A stretch of 64,000 nucleotides of DNA from Mycetocola reblochoni REB411 (GTDB taxonomy: Bacteria; Actinomycetota; Actinomycetes; Actinomycetales; Microbacteriaceae), in assembly GCF_900163835.1 (NCBI RefSeq), contig NZ_FUKR01000006.1, positions 85,799 through 149,798 on the forward strand, in the 5' to 3' direction. The notes under the pieces were generated by a model that was not told the origin of the DNA, made no database searches, and was given only the letters and a program-made list of their open reading frames with translations. This document shows positions 34,132 to 43,159 of this stretch, one piece after another. Numbering within the stretch: position 1 is the stretch's first letter; each line of letters starts with the position of its first letter. The position numbers and the translations under genes are program-made.

Positions 34132-35007
34132 TCAGCGACGGACGGTCGCCATCGCCTCGGTCTGCGTCGGCGGCTCCTCGTCGGCGGGAACCGCGCGACG
34201 TGAGCCCCGCCTGATCCGCAGCTCGACGAGCTTGGCCACGGCGGAGAGGATGAGGCAGAGACCGATGTAGATGATGCTCACCACGATCGTCACCGGGATG
34301 ACGGGGAAGTCGAAGCTCTGTTGGGAGCTGAGGAACTTCGCGGTGAACAGCAGCTCCTGATAGGTGATCAGGAAGCCGAGCGCCGTGTCCTTCAGAATCA
34401 CCACGAGCTGCGCGATGATCACCGGCAGCATCGCCCGCACCGCCTGCGGGATGAGGATGATCGACATGACCCCCGACTTGCGCATCCCGATCGCGTATCC
34501 GGCCTCGGCCTGCCCCGGCGGCAGCGAGAGGATTCCGGCACGGAACACCTCCGCGAGCACCGAGCCGTTGTACAGCGTCAGTCCGGCCACCACCGCCGCG
34601 TAGGGCGTGATGCCCTGGACGCCGAGCGGCGGAAGGCCGTAGTAGATGATCATCATGAGGATCAGCAGCGGGACCGCGCGGAACAGCTCGGTGAAGACGG
34701 CGCACGGCACACGCACCCACGCGTGCTCCGAGAGCCGTCCGATCGCGAGCGCGAAGCCGAGCGCAAGACTCAGCACTGCTCCGAGCGCGAAGGCACTGAG
34801 CGTCGACACGATCGCCGAGCCGATGCGCTCCCACACCTGCGGGTAGGTGAAGAGCTCCCACTTACGCGCGTCGAACTGCCCCGTGATCGCGAAACGGTAC
34901 ACCACGAAGCCGATCACGGCGGCGGCGAGGAGGACAGTAGCCACGGCGATGACGCGGTTGCGCGCGATCGCCTTCGGTCCGGGGACGTCATACAGCACAG
35001 TGGTCAT
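34132..35007 (-). CDS. gluD: Amino-acid ABC transporter permease (GluD-type)
   Basis: This 291-residue inner-membrane permease has an N-terminal helix (VIAVATVLLAAAVIGFVVY), the HisMQ-type fold with about five more helices and the EAA loop (GQAEAGYAIGMRKSGVMSIILIPQAVRAMLP). It contains the conserved ELFRAVPLLILMMIIYYGLP of polar-amino-acid permeases. Start ATG 35007 overlaps the gluC stop (ATGA). A five-codon upstream extension is possible but less likely. The Arg/Glu-rich tail is cytoplasmic. Confidence 0.9.
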   Translation of the reverse strand: MTTVLYDVPGPKAIARNRVIAVATVLLAAAVIGFVVYRFAITGQFDARKWELFTYPQVWERIGSAIVSTLSAFALGAVLSLALGFALAIGRLSEHAWVRVPCAVFTELFRAVPLLILMMIIYYGLPPLGVQGITPYAAVVAGLTLYNGSVLAEVFRAGILSLPPGQAEAGYAIGMRKSGVMSIILIPQAVRAMLPVIIAQLVVILKDTALGFLITYQELLFTAKFLSSQQSFDFPVIPVTIVVSIIYIGLCLILSAVAKLVELRIRRGSRRAVPADEEPPTQTEAMATVRR

Positions 35008-35651
35008 CGGCTCACCGCCCACTTCTTCTCGAGTCGGTTCTGGACCAGTGACAGGATCATCACCAGGGCGACGAAGATGGCCGCGACCCAGAGGAGCACG
35101 ACGAGCTGAGGCTCACCGCGCTCAGACAGGGTCGCCCGAATGGCGCCCGCCTCGGCGACGGAGAAGCCCGCCGCGATCGTGGTGTTCTTCAGGAGAGCGA
35201 CAAAGACGCTGACCATCGGCGGAACGACCGCGCGGAAGGCCTGCGGCAGGACGATCAGCCCCAGGGTCTGCGTGAACGGCAGGCCGATGGCTCGGGCCGC
35301 CTCCGCCTGGCCGACGGGCACGGTGTTGATTCCGGACCTGATCGTCTCGGCGACGTAGCTGGCCGTGTACATCGACAACGCGACGGCAGCGAGCGTGAAG
35401 TACGACAGGTCGATGAGGCCGAGCTTGTCGTAGCCGAACGCGAAGAAGAACATCAGGAGCGTCAGCGGGGTGTTCCGCACCGTGTTCACGTAGACGGTGC
35501 CGAACACGTTCGCCGCCTTCACCGGTGCCACACGCATCGCGCCGATCACAACGCCCAGCACGAGCGCGCCGACGGCCGAGATCAGGAACAGGTAGATCGT
35601 CGTGCGGAACCCGGCGATGAACACATCGCTGTTGTCGATGAGGGTGTCCAC
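35004..35651 (-). CDS. gluC: Amino-acid ABC transporter permease (GluC-type)
   Basis: This 215-residue HisMQ-family permease has helices around residues 14-38, 55-80, 88-105 and 185-205. It carries the conserved NTVRNTPLTLLMFFFAFG and the EAA loop (GQAEAARAIGLPFTQTLGLIVLPQAFRAVVP) that docks on the ATPase. It starts at GTG 35651. With GluD it forms the channel of a glutamate/polar amino-acid importer. A hairpin separates it from gluB. Confidence 0.9.
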   Translation of the reverse strand: MDTLIDNSDVFIAGFRTTIYLFLISAVGALVLGVVIGAMRVAPVKAANVFGTVYVNTVRNTPLTLLMFFFAFGYDKLGLIDLSYFTLAAVALSMYTASYVAETIRSGINTVPVGQAEAARAIGLPFTQTLGLIVLPQAFRAVVPPMVSVFVALLKNTTIAAGFSVAEAGAIRATLSERGEPQLVVLLWVAAIFVALVMILSLVQNRLEKKWAVSR

Positions 35652-35689
35652 GAATCCTCCTTAGGGGATGGACGGGGCCAACGGGTCGA

Positions 35690-35721
35690 CACGGGCCCGG
35701 TGCCTGCGCACCGGGCCCGTG
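35690..35721 (-). terminator. Intra-operon hairpin between gluB and gluC
   Basis: A 14-bp perfect stem runs from CACGGGCCCGGTGC (35690-35703) to its complement (35708-35721), with loop CTGC. It follows the gluB stop closely. It probably acts as a partial terminator or mRNA stabiliser, giving more binding protein than permease. Confidence 0.7.
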
Positions 35722-35728
35722 GGAGCTC

Positions 35729-36625
35729 CTAGTAGTTGTCGACCGCGGGCTGCTCGACGGTCGTCCCCGACTGACCGAGCGTCTGGTCGTACAGCGCCTT
35801 CCAGATGTCGCCGCCGTCGGTCAGGGTCGTGTTGAAGTGCTCACGCAGCACGTCGTCGCCCTTGGGCAGACCGATGCCGTACTTCTCGACCGTGAACGGC
35901 TCGCCCACGACCTTCAGCTCCTCCGGGTTGTCGGCCGCGTAGCCGATCAGGATCGCCTCGTCGGTGGTCACCGCGTCGGCCTGGCCGTCCAGCAACTTGT
36001 TCACGCACTCGGAGTAGGTCCCGAACTCGGTGGTCTTCGTGTCGGGGTAGTTGTCCTTGATGTTCTGGATCGGGGTCGAGCCCGTCACCGAGCAGACCGT
36101 CTTGCCTGCGAGGTCCTTGTCGCTATTGATCTCGTCGTTGTCGGCCTTGACCAGAAGGCCCTGCCCGGTCTCGAAGTAGGGACCGGCGAAGTCGATCTGC
36201 TTCTTGCGCTCGTCCGTGATCGAGTAGGTGCCGACGTAGTAGTCGATGTCGCCGTTCACAAGAGCCGACTCGCGGTTCTGGCTCGGGATCGCGATGAAGT
36301 CGATCTGGTCCTCTCCGAAGCCGAGCGACGCGGCCATCCAGCGGGCGATGTCGATGTCGAAGCCGGTGCGCTCCTCCGTGATGGCGTCCAGGTAGCCGAG
36401 ACCGGGCTGGTCCTCCTTGACGCCGATGGTGACCTTGCCGGCCTTCGTCATTGCGTCGAAGGTGGGGCTGCCCTCGAGGGTGACGTCCGTCGCCACCTCG
36501 TAGGGGGTCTCAGCCGCCGCCTCGGTGGAGCCGGAGCCCCCGTCGGCGCCGCCCGAACAGCCGGCGAGGACGAGCGCGATGGCGGCACTCCCCGCGATCG
36601 CCGTGAACAGTTTCCGTGTACGCAT
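35729..36625 (-). CDS. gluB: Glutamate/polar amino-acid substrate-binding lipoprotein
   Basis: This 298-residue extracytoplasmic protein has a lipoprotein signal (MRTRKLFTAIAG, then lipobox LAGC with Cys23), a Gly/Ser/Glu linker and an SBP_bac_3 domain. GKVTIGVKEDQPGLGYLD, RTGFDIDIARWMAASLGF, KTVCSVTGSTPIQNIK and AVTTDEAILIGYA mark the domain. The two-lobe fold and operon context resemble Corynebacterium GluB; the ligand is probably glutamate or a related acid. Start ATG 36625; the 21-residue upstream extension would bury the signal peptide and is rejected. Confidence 0.92.
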   Translation of the reverse strand: MRTRKLFTAIAGSAAIALVLAGCSGGADGGSGSTEAAAETPYEVATDVTLEGSPTFDAMTKAGKVTIGVKEDQPGLGYLDAITEERTGFDIDIARWMAASLGFGEDQIDFIAIPSQNRESALVNGDIDYYVGTYSITDERKKQIDFAGPYFETGQGLLVKADNDEINSDKDLAGKTVCSVTGSTPIQNIKDNYPDTKTTEFGTYSECVNKLLDGQADAVTTDEAILIGYAADNPEELKVVGEPFTVEKYGIGLPKGDDVLREHFNTTLTDGGDIWKALYDQTLGQSGTTVEQPAVDNY

Positions 36626-36702
36626 GTTTCCCTTTCCCCCCGTCGAGACGGGTGATGACACGTGGTGCGGTTCGCCGTCGAGCCGCACCGATGGACAGCA
36701 GG

Positions 36703-37521
36703 TCAGTTGACCAGCAGCTTGGACAGGAAGTCCTTGGCCCGGTCGCTCTTCGGCGCGGTGAAGAACTCCTCTGGCCCGTTCTCCTCGACGACCTCGCCGT
36801 CGGCCATGAACAGGACGCGATCCGCGGCACGGCGTGCGAAGCCCATCTCGTGGGTCACGACCACCATGGTCATGCCCTCCTTGGCCAGGCCGACCATGAC
36901 GTCGAGGACCTCGGTGATCATCTCCGGGTCGAGGGCGCTCGTCGGCTCGTCGAACAGCATCACCTTCGGCTTCATCGCCAGAGCCCTGGCGATGGCCACA
37001 CGCTGCTGCTGCCCTCCGGAAAGCTGTGCCGGGTACTTCGCCGCCTGATGCTTGATGCCGACGCGGTCGAGCAGCGCGAGCGCCGTCTTCTCCGCCTCAG
37101 CCTTCGACAGGCCACGCACCTTGATCGGGCCGAGCGTGACGTTCTCGAGGATCGTCTTGTGGGCGAACAGGTTGAAGGACTGGAAGACCATGCCCACCTC
37201 GGCACGAAGCTGCGCGAGGGGCTTGCCCTCGCTCGGAAGCTCGGTCCCGTCGATGCGGATGGTCCCGGACGTGATCGTCTCCAACCGGTTGATCGTCCGA
37301 CAGAGCGTCGACTTCCCGGAGCCTGACGGCCCGATGATGACGACCACCTCACCCTTGTTGACCGTGAGCGACACGTTCTTCAGGGCGTGAAAGTCACCGT
37401 AGTACTTCTCTATGTTCTCGACGACGACGAGGGGCTCCCCCGTCGACGCGATGATCGGGTTGCTTGTTGTCTCGAACGGATTGGCCGAGGCGTCCGTCCC
37501 CGAGGGCTCGTTCGGCTGCAT
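36703..37521 (-). CDS. gluA: Amino-acid ABC transporter ATP-binding protein (GluA-type)
   Basis: This 272-residue ATPase has Walker [10 protein letters not shown] (about residues 64-72), the Q-loop VFQSFNLF, signature LSGGQQQR, Walker [15 protein letters not shown] and the H-loop [10 protein letters not shown]. The N-terminal 30 residues are a polar extension not found in most homologs. TAGCTT (37533-37528) lies six bases before the ATG, which predicts a leaderless first gene. A palindromic operator lies about 60 bases upstream. It heads gluA-B-C-D, which is an importer for glutamate-type amino acids by similarity. Confidence 0.92.
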   Translation of the reverse strand: MQPNEPSGTDASANPFETTSNPIIASTGEPLVVVENIEKYYGDFHALKNVSLTVNKGEVVVIIGPSGSGKSTLCRTINRLETITSGTIRIDGTELPSEGKPLAQLRAEVGMVFQSFNLFAHKTILENVTLGPIKVRGLSKAEAEKTALALLDRVGIKHQAAKYPAQLSGGQQQRVAIARALAMKPKVMLFDEPTSALDPEMITEVLDVMVGLAKEGMTMVVVTHEMGFARRAADRVLFMADGEVVEENGPEEFFTAPKSDRAKDFLSKLLVN

Positions 37522-37527
37522 GGGACA

Positions 37528-37558
37528 AAGCTAGGACAGAACGCTTCGCGGACGGCAA
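37528..37558 (-). promoter_or_regulatory. gluA promoter
   Basis: Minus-strand -35 TTGCCG (37558-37553), 19-bp spacer and -10 TAGCTT (37533-37528), six bases before the ATG. Confidence 0.5.
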
Positions 37559-37570
37559 TCGCCGTGGCCT

Positions 37571-37590
37571 CCGTTACCCAGATGTAACGG
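37571..37590. promoter_or_regulatory. Palindromic operator upstream of gluA
   Basis: CCGTTAC (37571-37577) and GTAACGG (37584-37590) are perfect inverted repeats around six bases. The centre is about 60 bases upstream of the predicted gluA start, just above the -35. This position suits an activator or an upstream repressor site. The protein that binds is unknown. Confidence 0.55.
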
Positions 37591-37626
37591 GGAGACCGCC
37601 CGTGTTGCAGACAGGAGACGGTCGGG

Positions 37627-38427
37627 TTAATTCCCGAGACGCGTGGCGAAGGCGCTCTGGTAGAGGCAGACCGACGCGGCCGTCGCGAGGTTCATCGACT
37701 CGGCCTTGCCGAAGATCGGGACGCGCACGACATCGTCGACCAGTGCGAGCGCGTCGTCGTTCAGGCCCCTGGCCTCGTTGCCGAAGACCCACGCGGTCGA
37801 ACCGCGGAGCACGTCGCCCGCCTCGACAAGGCTGCGACCCTTCACGTCGGCCGCGACCGCGCGCATGCCCGCCTGCCGCGCCCGGTCGAGGGTGGGCGCC
37901 AGCTCTTGCCCCACTGCGACGGGGATGTGGAAGAGCGACCCGGTCGTCGCTCGGACGACCTTGGGGTTGTAGAGGTCCACAGATCGTCCCGTCAGGATCA
38001 CCGCATCCGCTCCCGCCGCGTCGGCGACGCGGATGATGGTGCCGAGATTTCCGGGATCCCTCACCTCCTCGAGGATGGCCACGAGGGCCGGCTCCGCCTG
38101 GAAGACGTCGCGGACAGAGACGGGGAACTGCCGGGCCACGGCGACGAAGCCCTGGGGGGTCACGGTGTCCGCGAGCTGGTCGAGGACCTCCTCCGTCACG
38201 AACTCCACATCAAGCCCGGCGTCAACGGCCGTCTGCCCGACGTCGGCGTAGCGCTCGAGCGCCGTGGGAGTCGCGTACAGCTCCAGAAGCAGCTCCGGAC
38301 GATAGTTCAGGGCTTCGGCGACCGCCTGGGGGCCCTCGAGGAGGAACAGCCCCGTCTCCTCCCTCGCCGCTTTCTTGGACAGCTTCGCCACGGCACGGAC
38401 TCGGGGGCTACGGGGATTCTCCAGCAC
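37627..38427 (-). CDS. TrmH/SpoU-family RNA 2'-O-methyltransferase
   Basis: This 266-residue protein has an N-terminal substrate-binding domain (SKKAAREETGLFLLEGPQAV) and a C-terminal SPOUT knot. Motif 1 is VRDPGNLGTIIRVADAAGAD, motif 2 VVRATTGSLFHIPV-like and motif 3 VPIFGKAESMNLATAASVCLYQ. It methylates the ribose of an rRNA or tRNA nucleotide with SAM; the target cannot be told. Its place after infC-rpmI-rplT is conserved in Actinobacteria. TACGAT (38439-38434) lies exactly six bases before GTG 38427, so it probably has its own leaderless promoter. Confidence 0.9.
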   Translation of the reverse strand: MLENPRSPRVRAVAKLSKKAAREETGLFLLEGPQAVAEALNYRPELLLELYATPTALERYADVGQTAVDAGLDVEFVTEEVLDQLADTVTPQGFVAVARQFPVSVRDVFQAEPALVAILEEVRDPGNLGTIIRVADAAGADAVILTGRSVDLYNPKVVRATTGSLFHIPVAVGQELAPTLDRARQAGMRAVAADVKGRSLVEAGDVLRGSTAWVFGNEARGLNDDALALVDDVVRVPIFGKAESMNLATAASVCLYQSAFATRLGN

Positions 38428-38492
38428 GCGTCCATCGTATCGTCGCCACCGTGGAGCGCCGGTGACGCGCCACGGAAACAGCAGGGAAACGA

Positions 38493-38526
38493 CGATGCCC
38501 CCGTCCGAAAACGGACGGGGGCATCG
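38493..38526 (-). terminator. Terminator of infC-rpmI-rplT
   Basis: A 15-bp perfect stem runs from CGATGCCCCCGTCCG (38493-38507) to its complement (38512-38526), with an AAAA loop. It lies 17 bases after the rplT stop. It explains why the methyltransferase gene needs its own promoter. Confidence 0.85.
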
Positions 38527-38542
38527 CGGGGTGCGACGAGGA

Positions 38543-38929
38543 TCAGGCGCCGGCCTTCGGCGCGGAGGTGTCGGCCGGGAGGGCCGCCTTCGCGCTCTCG
38601 ACGAGGGCGGCGAACGTCGCCGGCTCGTTGACGGCGAGCTCCGCGAGGATACGACGGTCGACCTCGATACCGGCCAGGCCGAGGCCCTGGATGAAGCGGT
38701 TGTAGGTCAGGCCGTTCGCACGCGACGCGGCGTTGATGCGCTGGATCCAGAGGCGGCGGAAGTCGCCCTTCTTCTGGCGGCGGTCACGGTACGCGTAGGT
38801 CAGGGAGTGGGTGACCTGCTCCTTGGCCTTGCGGTAGAGGCGCGACCGCTGGCCGCGGTATCCCTCGGCCCGCTCGAGGATGACCCGACGCTTCTTGTGG
38901 GCGTTTACTGCCCGCTTTACTCTTGCCAT
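38543..38929 (-). CDS. rplT: 50S ribosomal protein L20
   Basis: This 128-residue basic protein has [59 protein letters not shown] and the C-terminal globular domain [16 protein letters not shown]. It binds 23S rRNA early in 50S assembly and in many bacteria represses its own operon. It is the last gene of infC-rpmI-rplT. Length is a few residues above the usual 117-120 because of an Ala/Lys tail. Confidence 0.97.
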   Translation of the reverse strand: MARVKRAVNAHKKRRVILERAEGYRGQRSRLYRKAKEQVTHSLTYAYRDRRQKKGDFRRLWIQRINAASRANGLTYNRFIQGLGLAGIEVDRRILAELAVNEPATFAALVESAKAALPADTSAPKAGA

Positions 38930-38958
38930 TTCTGATTCTTCCTAACGAGTCGTCGGGC

Positions 38959-39153
38959 TTAGCGACCGAGCAGCTTCTTGATGTTCTTCACGTCGGCCGG
39001 CGAGGAGACCTCGTCGGAGTTCAGACGCCGCTTGCGCTTGCTGGACTTGACCTCCAGGTTGTGGCGCATCCCGGCCTGCTGCTTGCGCACCTTGCCGGTT
39101 CCGGTGAGCTTGAAGCGCTTCTTCGCACCGGAGTGCGTCTTCTGCTTAGGCAT
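38959..39153 (-). CDS. rpmI: 50S ribosomal protein L35
   Basis: This 64-residue basic protein starts [20 protein letters not shown] and ends [11 protein letters not shown], the standard L35 sequence. I chose ATG 39153 from the universal MPKQKTHSG start; an upstream open extension overlaps infC and is not used. It lies between infC and rplT. The infC stop (39146) lies just inside this gene, so the two overlap by eight bases. Confidence 0.97.
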   Translation of the reverse strand: MPKQKTHSGAKKRFKLTGTGKVRKQQAGMRHNLEVKSSKRKRRLNSDEVSSPADVKNIKKLLGR

Positions 39154-39730
39154 TGTTCTCCTCATGCTTCGCCGCCTTGTTGGCGGCACGTTGTGCGTTG
39201 GCCTCAGCCTTTGCTTCGGCCTTGTTCTTCACCGGTCCGATAACCATCACCATGTTGCGACCGTCGATCGTCGGGTTCGATTCGATCGTGCCGAGCTCGG
39301 AGACATCCTCAGCGAACCGCTGCAGCAGCCGGACGCCCTGGTCAGGACGGGACTGCTCGCGACCGCGGAACAGGATCATCGCCTTGACCTTGTCGCCGGC
39401 ACGGAGGAAGCCCTCCGCGCGCTTGCGCTTGGTCTCGTAGTCGTGCGCGTCGATCTTCAGGCGGAAGCGAACCTCTTTGAGGATCGTGTTCGCCTGATTG
39501 CGACGCGCCTCCTTGGCCTTCTGCGCGGCTTCGTACTTGAACTTGCCGTAATCCATGATCTTGGCCACGGGCGGCTTCGAGTTCGGCGCCACCTCGACGA
39601 GGTCGAGATCCGCCTCCTGTGCGAGGCGGAGGGCGACCTCGATCTTCACGACACCGACCTGCTCACCGGCCGGGCCGACAAGGCGGACTTCCGGAACTCG
39701 GATGCGGTCGTTAGTGCGGGGATCGCTGAT
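39146..39730 (-). CDS. infC: Translation initiation factor IF-3, probable AUC start
   Basis: This 194-residue IF-3 reads [20 protein letters not shown] at the N-terminus. It has the linker helix ([20 protein letters not shown]), the C-domain ([21 protein letters not shown]) and a Lys/Ala/Glu-rich tail. IF-3 binds 30S, prevents premature 50S joining and rejects non-standard start codons. I place the start at ATC 39730: GAGGAG (39742-39737) precedes it by six bases and the family N-terminus begins there. The ATG codons at 39814 and 39793 lack a ribosome site. Rare AUU/AUC starts are the classic device for IF-3 autoregulation. Confidence 0.9.
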   Translation of the reverse strand: MSDPRTNDRIRVPEVRLVGPAGEQVGVVKIEVALRLAQEADLDLVEVAPNSKPPVAKIMDYGKFKYEAAQKAKEARRNQANTILKEVRFRLKIDAHDYETKRKRAEGFLRAGDKVKAMILFRGREQSRPDQGVRLLQRFAEDVSELGTIESNPTIDGRNMVMVIGPVKNKAEAKAEANAQRAANKAAKHEENNA

Positions 39731-39736
39731 GCGGGA

Positions 39737-39742
39737 CTCCTC
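39737..39742 (-). promoter_or_regulatory. RBS that fixes the infC start
   Basis: GAGGAG on the minus strand lies six bases before ATC 39730. No ATG, GTG or TTG is at a usable distance in frame, so it supports a non-canonical AUC initiation codon. Confidence 0.65.
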
Positions 39743-39841
39743 TGATTCGGTGATAACACGGTGGGCGTGCGCCCGATCGGTCGGCAGAATCATCCGGAGC
39801 GCACGTGCTGGCACACGATGATGCGATCCGCACCCTGACTA

Positions 39842-39944
39842 CCGAACCCGTGAGTTCGGCGGAGTGCAACGACCCGGTAACCTAGTGAAGCGGTGAGCGC
39901 GGGTGGGAGATGAATCCACTTTCCATCTGAGGGCATGCCTCAGA
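39842..39944. promoter_or_regulatory. infC leader hairpin and an inverted repeat in the infC/DUF1844 divergent region
   Basis: CCGAAC (39842-39847) and GTTCGG (39854-39859) form a hairpin upstream of infC. TAGGTT (39884-39879, minus) could be its -10. TCTGAGG (39926-39932) and CCTCAGA (39938-39944) are perfect inverted repeats upstream of the DUF1844 gene, which then has TACAGC (39951-39956) and RBS AGAGGA. Roles are not established. Confidence 0.4.
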
Positions 39945-39972
39945 GCCGGATACAGCATAGCAGAGGAACACA

Positions 39973-40335
39973 GTGAGCGACAGCAGCACCGATCATCGGG
40001 ACGACGACCAGACAAGCCAGGCCACACGCGACATCGCCGATGTGGCAGCCGTCGAGGTGATCACCACCACGGCGGTCCACCTCATGAGCGCGGCGGCGGT
40101 CAAGTGTGGGCTCGCCGACGACCCGGACAGCGAGGTCGACCTCGACGAGGCCCGCAAACTCATCAACGCGCTCGCCGGGCTCATCACCGCGGCCGCCCCC
40201 GAAGTCAGCGACATGCACGCCCGCAGTCTGCGCGACGGCCTGCGCACCCTGCAGCTCGCCTTCAGAGAGGCATCCCCCATCCCCGACCCGATCGGCAAGG
40301 GGCCAGGAGAGAAGTGGACGGGCCCGGTCACCTGA
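39973..40335 (+). CDS. DUF1844 domain protein
   Basis: This 120-residue acidic protein has the DUF1844 core: VAAVEVITTTAVHLMSAAAVKCGLADD, LDEARKLINALAGLI, then RSLRDGLRTLQLAFREAS and a proline-rich end IPDPIGKGPGEKWTGP. It is mostly helical, has no signal peptide and its function is unknown. The gene is a conserved neighbour of infC in Actinobacteria. It starts at GTG 39973 with AGAGGA upstream, and is divergent from infC and convergent with sseB (15-base gap). Confidence 0.85.
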   Translation: MSDSSTDHRDDDQTSQATRDIADVAAVEVITTTAVHLMSAAAVKCGLADDPDSEVDLDEARKLINALAGLITAAAPEVSDMHARSLRDGLRTLQLAFREASPIPDPIGKGPGEKWTGPVT

Positions 40336-40350
40336 CCCGGGCGAGCCGCG

Positions 40351-41139
40351 TTATGAGCCCACAGGCGGTGCCTGACGCAGGCTCACGGCGAGCGAGTCCA
40401 CCGCCGAGGCGATGACCTCGTTCTCCGCCCACCGCGCCGAGAGACGGGCGACCAGGCCGTCGACCGCGTCACGGCCAAGCCCGTCGCGGAGCCAGAGCCT
40501 CACCTCGACCTCCGCTCCCACGAGCCGCGCATCGGGGTCTCCTGCGTGGAGCGCGACACGGACCACGGCCGGCTCGTCCCCAACGGACGCCTGCACCGCG
40601 TCGGCCACCCGCCGGTCGCCCCACGGCGCCGTCCATGCATGACCCTGGGCGATCGCCCACACCATGGGGCGTCGGAGCCCGAACTCCGACTCGCTCGTCG
40701 GGTCAAGGACGACGAGGTCGGTCCCGTCTCCGGCGGCCGCCAGCGCGACACGGACGCCGTCGGCCGGAACGGGCCGCGCATCCGGGCGCCACGCGGCCAT
40801 CGCGGCGACTGACGAGAACACGGGAAGGACCCTGCGGCCGTCCGGCGCGGTCACCGTCACGATCGACAACTCCTGCGTCTTGTCGACCGTCAGCCCCTCC
40901 TCAGTGCGCCCCAGGTCACCCGCCGCAGCGAGAAGAGGAATGAGCAGACGTGCGTCCCTGAACGCCTCCACCACGGGCTCCGGCCCCGCCGAACCATCGC
41001 GGAACGCCGCGATGGCCGTCGCCAGGGCCACCGGCGCGGTCCCGTCGTCGGACGCGAACGCGCTCGGCTCGAAACGGCGCCCAGCCCAGGGCTGGCCGGC
41101 CGAGTCCGCGGCGCCGCTGGACTCAGACGGACGCGACAT
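40351..41139 (-). CDS. SseB-family protein
   Basis: This 262-residue protein has an N-terminal SseB-like domain (residues about 30-150: [34 protein letters not shown], then [24 protein letters not shown] and [14 protein letters not shown]) and a C-terminal region ending [13 protein letters not shown]. SseB is named after an E. coli protein of unclear function. In Actinobacteria the gene often sits between hisA and infC. It overlaps the end of hisA by 17 bases, so it is translated from the his transcript. No catalytic motif is seen. Confidence 0.85.
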   Translation of the reverse strand: MSRPSESSGAADSAGQPWAGRRFEPSAFASDDGTAPVALATAIAAFRDGSAGPEPVVEAFRDARLLIPLLAAAGDLGRTEEGLTVDKTQELSIVTVTAPDGRRVLPVFSSVAAMAAWRPDARPVPADGVRVALAAAGDGTDLVVLDPTSESEFGLRRPMVWAIAQGHAWTAPWGDRRVADAVQASVGDEPAVVRVALHAGDPDARLVGAEVEVRLWLRDGLGRDAVDGLVARLSARWAENEVIASAVDSLAVSLRQAPPVGS

Positions 41140-41869
41140 CCAGCGCCTCGGTGAGGGTGAACGCGCCGGCGTAGAGCGCCTTGCCGACGATCGCGCCCTC
41201 GAGCCCGAGCGGGACCAGCTCCCTCAGCGCGGCGATGTCATCGAGGCTGGAAATACCGCCGGACGCGATGACCGGCCGATCCGTGCGGTCGATGACGGCC
41301 CTGAGCAGCTCAATGTTGGGGCCGTTGAGCATGCCGTCCTTGGTGACGTCGGTGACGACGTACCGAGCACAGCCCGCCTTCTCGAGGCGATCGAAGACCG
41401 TCCACAGGTCCCCGCCCTCCTTCGTCCAGCCCCTGGCGGCAAGGGTGGTCCCCCTGACGTCCAGGCCGACGGCGATCGCCTCCCCGTAGCGTCCGATCAC
41501 GCTGGCGGCCCACTCGGGGTTCTCAAGCGCGGCCGTTCCGAGGTTGACCCGCTTCGCACCGCTGTCGAGCGCGGCCTCGAGACTCGCGTCGTCGCGGATT
41601 CCACCGGAGAGCTCGATGTTGACGCCGCGCACCTGCTTGATGACGCGACGGATCACCGCGGCGTTCGAGCCGCGACCGAAGGCGGCATCGAGATCCACGA
41701 GGTGGATCCACTCACCGCCCTGGGAGGCCCAGTCCTGCGCCGCGTCGACGGGGTCACCGTAGGAGGTCTCCGTCCCTGCCTCGCCCTGGGTCAGTCGGAC
41801 CGCTTGCCCCCCGGCGATGTCGACGGCCGGCAGGAGGACAAGGTCGGGAATGTTGTTGAACTCGCTCAT
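41123..41869 (-). CDS. hisA: Phosphoribosyl isomerase (HisA, PriA-type)
   Basis: This 248-residue TIM barrel isomerises ProFAR to PRFAR in histidine synthesis. Motifs: [16 protein letters not shown] with the first catalytic Asp, [36 protein letters not shown] with the second catalytic Asp and [17 protein letters not shown] in strand 5 is typical of the actinobacterial PriA form, which also does the TrpF reaction. Dual activity is plausible, but the window does not show whether a separate trpF exists. It lies 46 bases after hisH. Confidence 0.93.
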   Translation of the reverse strand: MSEFNNIPDLVLLPAVDIAGGQAVRLTQGEAGTETSYGDPVDAAQDWASQGGEWIHLVDLDAAFGRGSNAAVIRRVIKQVRGVNIELSGGIRDDASLEAALDSGAKRVNLGTAALENPEWAASVIGRYGEAIAVGLDVRGTTLAARGWTKEGGDLWTVFDRLEKAGCARYVVTDVTKDGMLNGPNIELLRAVIDRTDRPVIASGGISSLDDIAALRELVPLGLEGAIVGKALYAGAFTLTEALDVASV

Positions 41870-41915
41870 GGGCTTCCTCGGTCAGGGCTTCGGCGCAAGC
41901 GCGCCAGGGTCAAAT

Positions 41916-42560
41916 CTAGTTGCTGCGGAGGCTGCCGAGCCAATTGGACAGCAACCGGATCCCCGCCTCGCCTGACTTCTCCGGGTGGAACTGCGTCGCA
42001 GACAGCGGGCCGTTCTCCACGGCCGCGAGGAACGGCTCGCCGTGCTCCGACCAGCTGAGCACCGGTCGCGGGAACGGCGGGATCACGTCCAGTTCCCACG
42101 AGCGCGCGGCGTTCGAGTGCACGAAGTAGAACCTCTCGTCCTCGAGCCCGAAGAACAACCGAGATCCCTCCCCTGCCGACACCGTGTTCCATCCCATGTG
42201 CGGCAGCACCGGCGCGGACAGCTGGTCAACGGTTCCTGGCCACTGCCCCAGTCCCGCCGCATCAACGCCCCGCTCGACTCCCCGGGAGAACAGCACTTGC
42301 ATCCCGACGCAGATGCCCAGCACGGGACGCTGTCCGGCCAGCCGCGCATCGATGATGTCGCCACCGCCCGAGCCACTGAGCGCTCCCATCACGGCGTCGA
42401 ACGCCCCCACTCCCGGTACGAGAAGGCCATCGGCCTCGACCGCCGCCTTCCGGTCGGCGGTCAGCGTCACGTCGGCGCCGGCGCGGACGAGCGCCTTGGC
42501 GGCGGAATGCACGTTGCCCGAGCCGTAGTCGAGGACGACCACGCGCGGAGCGTGCGTCAC
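41916..42560 (-). CDS. hisH: Imidazole glycerol phosphate synthase, glutamine amidotransferase subunit
   Basis: This 214-residue class I amidotransferase supplies ammonia to HisF. It has [24 protein letters not shown], the Cys nucleophile in [16 protein letters not shown] and the late His-Glu in [14 protein letters not shown]. Its partner hisF is not in this window. It overlaps hisB by four bases. Length is normal. Confidence 0.95.
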   Translation of the reverse strand: MTHAPRVVVLDYGSGNVHSAAKALVRAGADVTLTADRKAAVEADGLLVPGVGAFDAVMGALSGSGGGDIIDARLAGQRPVLGICVGMQVLFSRGVERGVDAAGLGQWPGTVDQLSAPVLPHMGWNTVSAGEGSRLFFGLEDERFYFVHSNAARSWELDVIPPFPRPVLSWSEHGEPFLAAVENGPLSATQFHPEKSGEAGIRLLSNWLGSLRSN

Positions 42561-43159
42561 AGCGCGCCCTTGGTCGACGGGATCCCGTCGACGAGGGGGT
42601 CCAGGGCCTTCGCCTGGCGGAACGCGCGGGCGAAGGCCTTGAACTCCGCCTCCGCGATGTGGTGCGGGTCGCGGCCTCCCCTCACGGTCAGGTGAACCGT
42701 CATGGCCGCGTTGTATGCGATGGCCTCGAAGACGTGCCTGACCATGGAGCCGGTGAAGTGACCGCCGATGAGGTGGAACTCGAAGCCGCCCGGCTCGCCC
42801 GAGTGAACGAGGTAGGGCCGGCCAGAGAGGTCGACGACGGCCTCGGCCAGAGCCTCGTCCAGCGGAACGAGTGCGTCGCCGTACCTGGCGATGCCGCTCT
42901 TGTCACCGAGCGCCTGCGCGATCGCGCGTCCGAGCGCGATACCGATGTCCTCGACGGTGTGGTGGACGTCGATCTCCGTGTCGCCCTCCGCCGTCACGGT
43001 CAGGTCGGTGAGCGAGTGCTTCGCGAAAGCGGTGAGCAGGTGGTCGAAGAACGGAACGCTCGTGGAGATCTGGCTACGGCCCGTCCCGTCGAGGTCGAGG
43101 CTCAACTCGATGCGGGACTCGCTGGTCGCTCGCGACACGGTGGCGGTACGGGGGGTCAT
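42557..43159 (-). CDS. hisB: Imidazoleglycerol-phosphate dehydratase
   Basis: This 200-residue monofunctional HisB has [41 protein letters not shown] with the Mn-binding HHTVED, and the second half-repeat [20 protein letters not shown] followed by [16 protein letters not shown]. It makes imidazole acetol phosphate. It overlaps hisC and hisH by four bases each, which indicates tight translational coupling. Confidence 0.96.
   Translation of the reverse strand: MTPRTATVSRATSESRIELSLDLDGTGRSQISTSVPFFDHLLTAFAKHSLTDLTVTAEGDTEIDVHHTVEDIGIALGRAIAQALGDKSGIARYGDALVPLDEALAEAVVDLSGRPYLVHSGEPGGFEFHLIGGHFTGSMVRHVFEAIAYNAAMTVHLTVRGGRDPHHIAEAEFKAFARAFRQAKALDPLVDGIPSTKGAL

Noticed and set aside
39731..39814. 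infC starting at ATG 39814 or 39793
   Set aside because: No ribosome site before either ATG, and the residues have no similarity to IF-3.
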